From Pseudophaeomoniella oleicola (taxonomy: Eukaryota > Ascomycota > Eurotiomycetes > Phaeomoniellales > Phaeomoniellaceae): a stretch of 64,000 nt of DNA. Position 1 is the stretch's first letter, and each line of letters opens with the position of its first letter. The stretch covers positions 1-64,000 of the forward strand of contig QWDQ01000023.1 in the NCBI GenBank assembly GCA_003868215.1. Reading direction: 5' to 3'. Positions 54,897-64,000 of this stretch are shown one piece after another. The notes beneath the pieces were generated by a model. The model had not been told where the DNA came from. It saw only the letters and a program-made list of their open reading frames with translations, and did no database searches. The translations under genes were made by a program, and so were the position numbers.

Positions 54897-56288
54897 TCAC
54901 GGATCCAACACCAACTCCATAACCGCCATCGCACTCCCCTCCGGCACCTTGACGCTCAAAATCCTCAACTTGCCATCACTCGCGCTGGCGAACAGATCGG
55001 CCCACTCGTTCAGCTCGCGCTCCTTCGCGTTCAGCATGATCAGCATCTGGATGTCCATGAAGCGCAGCATACGTTCGTCGGTGGCCGAGATGGCGCCGAC
55101 GGGGGGCATGATTTGGTCCATGATCACGAGGCGGGTCGAGTTGGGGGTCATGGCGGGGATGATGTTGCGGAGGATGGAGAGGGCGGAGGCGTCCGGGTGG
55201 TCGTGGAGGATGAAGCGGAGGAAGAAGATGGAGGGGGGTGGACCGCTGGTGGTGGTGGGGGGTTGGGGGGTGAAGAAGTCGTACGGGGTGAAGGTGAGGC
55301 GTGAGGAGAGGGAGGAGGGGAGGGGTTGAGACGTGGCTTCGGCGATGGTTTGGGGGAGGTCTTGGACTATGAATTGGGTGGTCGGTGGGGCGACGGTGGC
55401 GATGGCTTTGGCACATTGACCCAGAGAGCCGCCGACGTCGACGATGGTGCTGTCAGGTGCGAGGTCTTGCCAGGAGTAGCCGTTGAGGACGTGGTCGATG
55501 CTGTAACCTGGGGTGGATTGGAGAGCCGTCATGGCACGCGCGAACCGTGGGCCTTTGATCGCGTCCTTGTTCCATTCGAGGAAGACCGGGAGGGAGGAGC
55601 CCGAGGACACGTTGAAGGCCGTTTGCGTCGGGTCTTCGGAGCCTGGCCATTTTTCGTGGGCTTCGACGAGGTGGGCAGCCATCGGGAGGCAATCGATCGA
55701 GGCGTAGCCAGTGAGGTCTTTGGGGCCGGGAATAGTCATGAGTTTGGACCCAGCGGTGTGGGCGACATGATCGGGTTCTGGCTCATGGAAGAGGTTGTTG
55801 GTCATCAGGTATCGAAGTACTCGGCGGGTTGTGTTTTCGTGTGTCTTGGTCTTCGCAGCCAGGTCGGCATAGCTGATGGAACCAACCAAGGGAATCGCAC
55901 TAGGTATTTCATAATGGCAGACGTAGCGAAGGCAACCTGTGTCGTTGTACTGTAGATCAAGAAGAGGAAAGATGAAATCAGTCAAGGCTTAGGTAGACAC
56001 ATAGGATATGGAGTAACGGAGAACACGAACCGAACCGCTCAACCATACGAGATGGTCGATGGGGCCAGTGACCAGTTGATTAATCTTCTTGGACGCGTCG
56101 AGGAGATCACGTCGTGCTTGGGTGACTTCTTTGGGAGCCTCGGGGAATCCGAGAGGGGCGTCTTTGTTGAAGGACAAGTCGGGAATATGATTCTCTTTCA
56201 GGAATCCCTTGATCAATTTCGAATTCGACGATATGATCTGGGCTAACTCCTCAAGGTCATCGATCGCACGAATGTTGTTCACGTCCAT
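54897..56288 (-). CDS. fungal O-methyltransferase (sterigmatocystin-OMT type)
   Basis: SAM-dependent methylation of a hydroxyl on a small molecule, likely a secondary metabolite. Exons (minus): 56288-56031 and 55949-54897, 436 residues. The N-terminal dimerisation/winged-helix part contains ISYADLAAKTKTHENTTRRV (about 115-135). The SAM motif is STIVDVGGSLGQCAKAIA, with Ser in place of the usual third Gly-position residue; IVQDLPQTI follows. The catalytic-base region is FFLRFILHDHPDASALSIL (His in ILHDHPD). C-terminus ELNEWADLFASAS is typical. The donor used (GTTCGT) is weak; another at AGCG|GTTCGG would not keep frame. Divergent from the LaeA-like gene. Confidence 0.9.
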
Positions 56289-57519
56289 TGTCGTTATCTT
56301 GCAAGTTTAAGCGACAACAAGGATGTGGGTTTGACGTCGTCACCTTGGGGAGAAATGGGTTAATTACAGCAATTGGACAAAGCTCCCGTTTCACTTCACG
56401 TCGAATCCAGTCAAGTGGCAGCAAGCTACGGAAAACAGAGAAAGATAAGGCGAGAATGGCAATGGAGAAAGGTGCTTTTCTGGCTCTGGGTGGGAATGGG
56501 ATGTTCATGAGAAAACCACCCGAGGTCCCAAATATTGCAGAAAGACCTAATAGCTCAGAGCTGCAAGCTAAGAAAAGCAGGAATCATGGTATGTAACATG
56601 TCGAATTGGTTCCTGCGACGATGCAGGTGACTATGTCAAATAGCGCCGAGTATATTGGTGGTCTCGACCCGATGAGAAACTGGATTGTCGCTTGTTGCGA
56701 GAGGGACTTCTTATCGCATCTGGATTTCTTTATCACTTGTCTTGTCTTGTCATCTATGGCTAGATGCAGCGAATACTAACTTATCGACAAGAAGAGATGA
56801 CATCTTCCAAGGTCCAATCACCTTTGCCCGGCATCTCTCATCCGCCCTGACGAGAACAATCGGGCTCTTAAGCTGCCGACAGAGGGAAGTGCGGTGTGTA
56901 TCAACTCGTACAAGGCGAGGAACATCACTGGAAGCGCACTACGACAGACCGATGAAGGAACGGTTCCATCTAGCGTCCCAGTTCCCCCAGTAGTTTGCAA
57001 GGACTCAAGCCACATTTTTCAGCTATGACCACCAACAAGATATAACGAAAACACGAGGCAAGATTACGTTCGATATGGACAAAGACATCCCTATCCCGAC
57101 TCTCAAGGGAGAGGAGATTCACACACGGCATGCTATCTGCCCTACGAATACTCTTCGAGTGCCGAAACGGTTTGTCGACACGACCCCCTTTAGTTTCCGT
57201 GTTGGCCCTGAACCATTGAAAGTCAAACATTCCAAGCCGTAAAAGTATCGCTTATTCCCGCGTCAGTTGGTTTCCACTTCGTCCTTTTGCGGCGAGGACC
57301 ACAATGGCAACCAGAAGGGTGGAATCGGAATCGCATTACTTAATATCTGCAAGGGCCCTAAACTGGGAGAGCTCAACGCTCACATCTCTCCCTCTCTCTT
57401 TCGACAATGCCACTGGACGTCATTGCCAGACCGGCTGTCCTCAATGGTTGATATTGCGAGTACTCGTGTCGCTTCCTAAATCAACATTTACCGGTCACTC
57501 GTGATCGTCGCAGTCGCCA
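56289..57519. promoter_or_regulatory. divergent promoter region between two methyltransferases
   Basis: 1.23 kb separates the starts of the OMT and LaeA-like genes. Short frames without motifs only. A shared control region is possible given the orientation; no specific element was identified. Confidence 0.45.
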
Positions 57520-58904
57520 ATGGCCTATACCAGACAGGAAGGGCCTGGGATTGAAGTCGATTATGCAGACGTAAGCTCCCAAACATGGTGGACCTCTTCA
57601 ATGGAATTCGGAACTAATCATGTCCAAAGCCCTTCTCTAGCAATGACTCTGCTTACGGTGATGAATTGTGAGCTCAGCAACGTGCAGCCGAGTTGTCCGC
57701 TGATATTGACTTGTTATAGAGAGGACTATACGCAGAGTCTGACGTCAAGTATCCAGCAGTTTGAGTTCCGTCATGGACGCCGATATCATACCTTTGGTGG
57801 AGGAGCCGAGAGTACGTCGCCTCTGTCTCATCCCTGTTGTGTAATGCTTATGGAATGATGCAGCCTATCCACTGCCAAACGATGAGCAAGAGCAGGAACG
57901 GCTCGACATCATGTCCCATGTCATCAAACTTACACTTTCTGGAAGATTGTTTCTTGCACCTTTACCCTTACCAGGCGGCGCTCTACGGGTCTTAGATCTC
58001 GGGACTGGCACTGGTATATGGGCTATTGAGCTGGGGGATGCCTATCCACAGTGTACCGTGATCGGAAACGACCTCAGTCCCATTCAACCACGTTGGGTAC
58101 CTGCCAATGTCCAATTCGAAGTCGATGACATTACCGAGGATTGGCCCGAGAGGGAACCTTTCGACTTCATTCATGGTCGATACCTCGCTGGATCAGTCCC
58201 TGACTGGCCCCGGTTGATGCAGCAATGCTACGAGAACCTAGCACCTGGTGGTTGGGTGGAGTTTCAGGATTTCGATTTGAAGCATTACTCGGAAGACAAC
58301 TCTGTCCCAGAAGGAAACAACGTCCAGCGTATCCACGATTTGCTGATCGAGGCATGTGAGCGTGTCGGCAGGACTTTGGTCCCAGGAAGGAATCTCAAAC
58401 GGTGGGCGGAAGAGGCCGGATTTCAAAACATACGTGAGGAGATCTTTCGGGTACCTCTGGGCCTGTGGCCTAAAGACCCAAGACTGGTATGTGCACTGCT
58501 CTCCCCAACACGTATTTGCGTGGACGGCGCTACCACCATTGACCCCGTGGACCCCTTCGATGCTAACGTACTCTCCCACTGTAGAAGGAAATTGGCGCTT
58601 TTCATCTTGCTCAACTTCTCCACGGAATGGAGGGGTTCTGTATCGAACTCTTCACCAGAGTACTCAATTGGTCACAGGAGCAAGTACAGCTCTTCCTCGC
58701 CGACGTTCGAAAAGACAGTAAGAACAGAACAGTTCATTTGATGTTCAATTTGTGAGTTTTTCCCCGCGCTACGTGTATCATGGACGGGCACTATCCTCGT
58801 CCCTCTCCGAAGCCCTTACCTGACTTGATGTTTCTCACAGTCACGTCGTCTACGGTCAACGACTGAATGGCTCCAGACCATCAACGGGTGTATCATGGGA
58901 TTGA
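57520..58904 (+). CDS. LaeA-like SAM-dependent methyltransferase
   Basis: Six exons, 57520-57570, 57630-57667, 57720-57811, 57864-58486, 58585-58751 and 58841-58904, join in frame to 344 residues, the family's usual size. Motifs: SLTSSIQQFEFRHGRRYHTF, YPLPNDEQEQERLDI, SAM motif I VLDLGTGTGIWAIELGDAYP, IGNDLSPIQPRWVPANVQFE, FDFIHGRYL and ENLAPGGWVEFQDFD; the end FNFHVVYGQRLNG fits as well. The exon structure with tiny 5' exons is also typical. Members resemble the secondary-metabolism regulator LaeA, but most paralogues are uncharacterised; a direct biosynthetic methyltransferase is equally possible. Nuclear or cytosolic location unknown. Confidence 0.9.
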
Positions 58905-59378
58905 GAGGAAGGCAAAAAGGGAGGTTTACTGGGCTGGAAAAGTATTGGTATTGTATGGTTATGAATAGATATAGATTGATTTTGCGTGGGACAACAGCCT
59001 AGAGGAGCACCAGAGAAGGACAGGGAAGGAAGGATACGAGAGTCTACTCCTCTCAACGATCAATGTCACTTTTGTTAGGATACTGTTTTGACAATGTACA
59101 TGTCTACAATATATGAAGTATATAATTACCTTCCACCTATATCGTAGTTTATGTGTAGGTAGTTCTCTCCATCCCGGACGTTTTCCGCACAGTATGGTTG
59201 GTGGTGTACGGAGAATCGCGATCCTCGAAATCGTGAACACAATCAATCATAACATCAGTCAATCCTGAGAGAGGACGAAGAGGGTGCGCATGTAGAAGAG
59301 TTGCCTTGCCGTATGATTATGTCTCAATGATTAGTTTTTAACTCTCACTCAGGAACTATAAGAACCATTATTGAAGCA
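58905..59378. other. intergenic
   Basis: Between the LaeA-like gene and the ketopantoate-reductase-like gene, same orientation. Nothing recognised. Confidence 0.6.
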
Positions 59379-59636
59379 ATGCGCTCATTCGTGGGGCCAC
59401 GAACCCCGAAGTTCTGCTCCCATTCCACCGTCCTACTATTAGAACAGCAGCAGCAGCAGCAGCAACAAGTCGGGAAGATCCTCCTCCTACCTTTGAAACA
59501 AGTCCGCCATCTCAAACGTTCAACGTTTGTATCGCCTTACCAGAGACAGCGGACCTATTATTCTACCAAACCGCCGCCGTCAGAAAACCCGACGATATAT
59601 TGGTGGCAGCAACAATCAGGATTAGACGACTCTGCA

Positions 59637-59670
<34 letters not shown>

Positions 59671-60311
59671 CGAAGAAAAGAGTCTATATCCTCGGCACGG
59701 GGAGTATAGGATGTCTGGTTGCATATAGTCTGGCCAGGCTACCGGAACTTCAGAGACCGGCGATTACGTTGCTGTTGCATCGGAGTGGTCTGTGGGATGA
59801 CTTTGAGGCTTGTGGAAGGAAGATTCGCGTTGTTAAGACGTGGGCGGGACGTGAGCAACAGGATGATGATGATGTTGGGGATGATGGGGTAGGAGGATTC
59901 GATGTGGAAGTCCTTCGTTCGGGATCTGATGGTAATGGTGGTAGTGCTTGGATCCGCAAGACTGCTGCCAACGATGACACTAATACTCCTGCCGGATCTG
60001 ACAGCGATAAGATTGACTGTCTCATCGTCACCGTCAAAAGTACCAAGACCGTCGAGGCGCTGAGGTCCGTGAAGGCAAGGATCAAAGGCCCCGACACAAC
60101 TGTCTTGCTCATGCAAAATGGTATGGGGCAGCTTGACGAATTGAATGAGAAAGTGTTTTCGAGTCCAAGCAGTCGGCCAAGGTATATGCAGGGAATCATC
60201 TCACATGGAGGATATCTCACGGCGCCGTTTCATATGGTTCACGCGGGTAATGGGACTCTGCAGTTGGGAATGGTACCTGACAGCTCCTCCTCCTCCTCTT
60301 CCTCCTCCTCC

Positions 60312-60361
<50 letters not shown>

Positions 60362-60974
60362 CTCCTCCCCATCCTCATGCTCCACGTCCAATACCGCAGC
60401 AGGACACGAAGTAAACATCTCCGCCGCCGCCGAAGAAAACGCCCTCTGGACCCCATCCTCCCGCACCCTCGCCCTTCTCCTCCACAGCACCTCCTCCCTA
60501 TCCTGCACCCTCACCCCCTCCCCCTCCCTTCTGACAATCCAACTCCTAAAACTCGCCATCAACGCAATCAACAACCCCCTCACCACCATCCTCGACATCC
60601 CCAACGGCTCCCAACTCTCCACCCACACCATTTCCTCGACCATCATCCCCGCCCTCGTCGCCGAAATCAGTCACATCATTCTCTCCTCTATTCTTCCCCC
60701 TTCCTCCACTTCCTCCTCCTCTCGTATCCAATTCCAACCCTCCCACCTACAAACCCACGTACGCGACGTGATTCACATCAACAGGGACAACAGCAGTAGC
60801 ATGCGCGAGGACATGCGAAACGAACGGGAAACGGAAATCGAGTATATCAATGGATATTTGGTCCGGAAAGGGAGCCAGGCGAGCGTCGATGTGAGGTGGA
60901 ATCAAATGGTTATGTGGTTGGTTAGAGCGAAGACGGAGTTGTTACAGGAGGAGAAGGGGAGGAGGAGGTATTAG
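59379..60974 (+). CDS. ketopantoate reductase-like protein (ApbA/PanE family) with long homopolymer tracts
   Basis: 531 residues, intronless. Predicted NADPH-dependent 2-dehydropantoate 2-reductase (pantothenate route) or a relative. The N-terminus is basic with no acidic residues for the first 20 and has RQRTYYSTK near 57-65, resembling a mitochondrial presequence. The Rossmann motif is RVYILGTGSIGCLVAYSLA (GxGxxG), then CLIVTVKSTKTVEAL and TVLLMQNGMGQLDELNE, and GIISHGGYL. C-terminal helices include LLKLAINAINNPLTTILDI, the family's catalytic-Lys/Asn region. Inserted low-complexity tracts are Q8 near residue 24, T11 near 88, and about 29 Ser after GTLQLGMVPD. These tracts exceed the family norm. 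Confidence 0.87.
60282..60368 (+). repeat. (TCC/TCT)n tract encoding about 29 serines
   Basis: In-frame trinucleotide repeat inside the ketopantoate-reductase-like gene, mostly TCC with TCT interruptions at regular places. Antisense it reads poly-Glu. Slippage between strains would change only the Ser count. Confidence 0.9.
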
Positions 60975-61318
60975 AGGTAGATAGAAGGTTGACGGACGGG
61001 GAAAAGGGGAAAGGGGGAAGGGGGGATTTGTTAGTTAGCTTTCTTGTAGTAATTGTATATTTCTACCTATGTAGGAATGGGCCTGGGGTCACGAAAGATT
61101 GGATTACAGGGTGGTATTCATTGCTTGGCTTTTTGTACTTTGATGAATTCGCTGCAAGCGAGAAAGAGTAGGAGGATCAATATCAGATTTTGGACGCATA
61201 GATCATCATTCAGTCTCTGCATGTACATGTATATGTGTATTCTACAACCAGCAGCATACAGCGATAATACTCCACTCTCTCTTTTAAAAAAAAAACTAGA
61301 AAACAAAGATTCAATCCA
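60975..61318. other. short convergent intergenic
   Basis: Purine-rich GGGGAAAAGGGGAAAGGGGG stretch just after the stop (about 60998-61024), then AT-rich DNA with an A9 run near 61287. No gene. Confidence 0.65.
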
Positions 61319-62984
61319 CTAATTGATCGGTTTCGTGACGACTTCGGTCTCAGCTTCCTTGCTGGGAAACCCGACACCCTCGAGGACCATTTCCTCATCC
61401 CCTTTCATGACGGCTTCCAACCTCGGCACGTCGTTGTGGTAGTCGACGTCCAACAGCTCGTCGACCTCTTCGAGCGTCAAACCCTTGGTCTCGACCCAGT
61501 ACCAGACCACGAAGGCAAGTTCGAGCACGTCCCAGCCGCCGTTGATCATGTACGTCTTCCAGCCGATCGCGTCGAGGGCGAAGGGGAAGACCCAGGTGAC
61601 GAACAGGCCGAAGGCGTTGGAGGCGGCGCCGTAGACGCCCATGCCGAGGGATCGCATCGAGTAGTTCAGGACTTCGGGGGGGTAGAGGATGGTCAGAGGG
61701 GTCCAGCCGATTGAGTAGGAGCCTTGGAACAGGAAGATCATGGCGACGGTGCCGTAGATGCCGTTGTTGTTCTCGGAGTTGCCAAAGGCCTTGGTGAGGC
61801 CACCGACGAGGAAGAGGAAGACGGTGAGGGCAGCAGTGGACCAGATAGCGATCGATCTTCGGCCTGCACGGTCGGCAAAGTATGTGCCAACAATGGAGCA
61901 GACGAGACAGAAAGCGTTCAGGATGATGTTCTGATCACGTTATTAGAGACGGGTCACGTGAAAAGAAGTAGGGATAACTTACAATCTGGAGCTGGGTGGT
62001 AGAGTCTGTAATACCAGCATTGTCAAGCATACCACCGAGGTAGTACGAGATAATGTTGTTGCCAGAAAGCATAGCACAGACGGCGACCGAAAGCGCCAAT
62101 ACGATACGCTTACGGGTGCTGGGGTGGACGACCATGTCTCTGAGGACGACTTTCACTTTACTCTTATCACGGGACTTCTCGAAGGCGATCGAGTCGAGAA
62201 TCTCTCTGTGCTGGACCAGGACAGCTGGGTCATCGCGGCGACCGTTGGCGTATGTCTTGGCAACGACCTCGAGACACTCCTCATGGCGTCCTCTGTCCGC
62301 AAGCCAGCGGGGTGATTCAGGGATGAAAGGCAAGATCAAAAGGCACATGATGGTGAAAATACCCTGAAGAGCCGAGGGTAGACGCCACGCCCATGTCGAG
62401 TTCATCTTGGCTGTACCGTAGGTGACTCCAGAAGCAATGAGCCCTCCAACGTACCTGCGAGACTTCGATTAGTGGACATGGAAAGACGATGGGATCCGAG
62501 AGTAGACGTACCAAAAGTCATAGATGATACTAAGACCAACACCACGCCATTGCATAGGAAGAGTCTCGGCGAGGTACACAGGCGCAGCAATAGCTGACGC
62601 ACCAGTGCCGACACCAATAAGGATACGTCCAATAACGAACATGGCAATGTTCTGAGCTGCAGTTTGAATGATGACTGCAATCAGAGTCAATGTTGCCGCC
62701 CAAAACATGGCTGGCTTGCGGCCGATGTAATCGGGTACTTTGGCGTAGAGGATGCTAGCGATGAAAGAGCCGAGCCATACTGATGAAGTATTCAAAGCGA
62801 GGGTCGCAGTATTCAGGTCAAAATAGTCGGTATAAGAAGGCAAAATATTCAAGCCGTTCATCATCGACCCATCGTATCCGAGAGTTGTAGAGGTAACACA
62901 TGAGCACAGAATAAGGCAAACAATAAGTGCAGGCGAGTGGTTAGGGACGTAGGTCCAGGGGAAGGTGGTGAGGTAGGACAACAT
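61319..62984 (-). CDS. MFS sugar transporter, lactose-permease type
   Basis: 518-residue plasma-membrane permease. Exons (minus): 62984-62512, 62454-61983 and 61930-61319, in frame. Upstream frame opens only with TTG, so the ATG at 62984 is chosen. Signatures: LGYDGSMMNGLNILPSY in TM1, KVPDYIGRKPAMF, GRILIGVGTGASAIAAPVYL, PFIPESPRWLADRGR, and YSIGWTPLTILYPPEVLNYS then VETKGLTLEEVDELLD at the end. The TPLTILYPPEVLNYSMR stretch is typical of fungal lactose/cellobiose-type permeases rather than hexose carriers. Sugar specificity is inferred. Confidence 0.92.
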
Positions 62985-63705
62985 TTTGACGACTTCGCAG
63001 ACGATATGCAAGACGACGATGAGCAACGACCGACAAAACGAGGACAACCGGGGGCAGAAGGAAGAGGTTTATAACAACGCGTCGGATACTGCTAGCCATC
63101 GAGCCATCAACCATCGAGTGATCCAGATTTCTGGAGTGAGTGGATGTAGCCACACGAGCCACCATCGTTGCCCCCTTGTTCTTGATCAAGATAGGAGATA
63201 GTCGTGTATGGAGTAAGCAAGTTATCTCTCTCTTATCTTGCTAACGTGACCTAAGGTAGCGAGTAGCTATGACAGCCGGAATTAAACTTTGACGGCAGAT
63301 CCGAGTCTTGACTGGCAATTTGCTGGCATCACTGTCATTTGCGTGGACCACACTCCATACAGCATATAGCTCAAGCGTTGATCGCAACAAGTCATCGCCA
63401 GTACAGCAAATATCTATCAACAGGTTCGTATTCATCTAGAGTCGAGCATCGATGGTTGGCTATCATGTCAATATTTGCAAAAGTCCAACTTATCACCATA
63501 TCTGCTCTTGAGTGCTTTATCGACCAATAGTCAAGTTCTCGATGATATCTGGCGAGCTGGCACCGACTACTATGGTGGAGGTGGGTCAAAATCCGACTGG
63601 GCTGCATTATGTTGAGAGCTAGAATCAGTGGAACAAAGCCATAGACCCCATCTAAGACCCCTTAACGACGGCTGAAGTGAAGCCAGTCAGGACGGAGAAG
63701 AGCGG
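62985..63705. other. intergenic
   Basis: Between the lactose-permease-type gene start and the partial gene's stop. No motif-bearing frame or repeat seen. Confidence 0.55.
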
Positions 63706-64000
63706 CTAGTCGTCTTCCACGATCCAGTTATGACCTGGAGGTTGGAAATAATTGCGTTGCTCCTCATCGATATCTTGGCTACCCGCCTCCACCTCGCCAC
63801 TGTCCCAGCCAATAGCGCGCCAGGTCCGCGCGAGTTCGCGCGAGTTTTGCGGTCTGGAGATTTCCGCCTCCATTCGAGATCGCACATGTCCAGTTCCTTG
63901 GATGGGCCGAGAGCTTGGTTCCGGAGGAAGGCTGTCTTGTGGGGTGGTGTTGGCTCGATCGTGAAGAACCGCTGGAAGCGTAGACGTAGTCAGAATGGAG
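63706..64000 (-). CDS. partial gene, C-terminal part of an unknown protein
   Basis: A 98-codon minus-strand frame is open from the window edge to a TAG at 63706-63708, with no ATG until an internal Met. The sequence is hydrophilic, Pro/Ser/Glu-rich, and ends NYFQPPGHNWIVEDD, with composition like the disordered tail of a real protein. No domain is recognised. The 5' part lies beyond the window. Confidence 0.4.
   Translation of the reverse strand, partial: SILTTSTLPAVLHDRANTTPQDSLPPEPSSRPIQGTGHVRSRMEAEISRPQNSRELARTWRAIGWDSGEVEAGSQDIDEEQRNYFQPPGHNWIVEDD

Noticed and set aside
60217-60646. Minus-strand frames with poly-Glu and poly-Arg/Lys
   Set aside because: Products of the (TCC)n tract read antisense inside the ketopantoate-reductase-like gene.

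Overview
The window is nuclear DNA of a filamentous ascomycete (Pezizomycotina type). The evidence is short spliceosomal introns (mostly about 50-130 nt, GTAAGT/GTATGT-like donors, CTAAT/CTGAC-like branch sites), a Zn2Cys6 regulator, many MFS permeases, fungal cell-wall glycosidases and fungus-restricted families (But2 domain, Stb3, Gfd2-like, LaeA-like methyltransferase). I cannot place it to order. I find no rRNA, no tRNA I would defend, no CRISPR and no recognisable transposon or viral relic. Gene starts below are ATG codons checked in the sequence, and exon junctions were joined by reading-frame arithmetic. One junction, in the Zn2Cys6 gene, stays ambiguous.

Layout. 0.3-9.3 kb: a secreted GH5 exo-beta-1,3-glucanase, a Zn2Cys6 regulator divergent from an alpha-glucoside-type MFS permease, and a zinc nucleoside/guanine deaminase. 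10.3-18.7 kb: tRNA 2'-phosphotransferase Tpt1, a BTB/POZ protein, a Git1-like (glycerophosphodiester/phosphate) permease and an M50B-like membrane protease homologue. 18.7-22.3 kb is gene-poor and holds TACCTA-type repeats and palindromes. 22.3-31.3 kb is a housekeeping block, all on the minus strand: a GT17 glycosyltransferase, Mediator subunit Med10, an Ark1/Prk1-type kinase and Stb3. After a second gene-poor gap, 34-49.5 kb has a GH17-But2 fusion, the exosome cofactor Lrp1/Rrp47, a GH35 beta-galactosidase, an F-box-like hypothetical, an ING-family PHD protein and a Gfd2-like DEDDh nuclease. 50.5-63 kb has an accessory-genome flavour: a ten-exon DHA1-like MFS transporter, a DUF1349 protein, a small hydrophilic protein, a fungal O-methyltransferase divergent from a LaeA-like methyltransferase, a ketopantoate-reductase-like protein with long Gln/Thr/Ser tracts, and a lactose-permease-type sugar transporter. 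A partial minus-strand gene runs off the right edge.

How it fits together. Carbohydrate handling dominates: GH5, GH17 and GH35 enzymes, two sugar permeases, and a regulator next to one of them. The nuclear and RNA genes (Med10, Stb3, ING, Lrp1, Tpt1, Gfd2-like) are core functions interspersed among these. The methyltransferase pair plus MFS pump resembles the edge of a secondary-metabolite locus, but no synthase backbone is present. The most unusual items are the GH17-But2 architecture, promoter-proximal inverted repeats and palindromes at 1.7, 6.1 and 16.5 kb, Med10 read in frame with a long disordered N-terminus, and a 17-nt micro-exon. I did not find a convincing wholly new multi-gene system.
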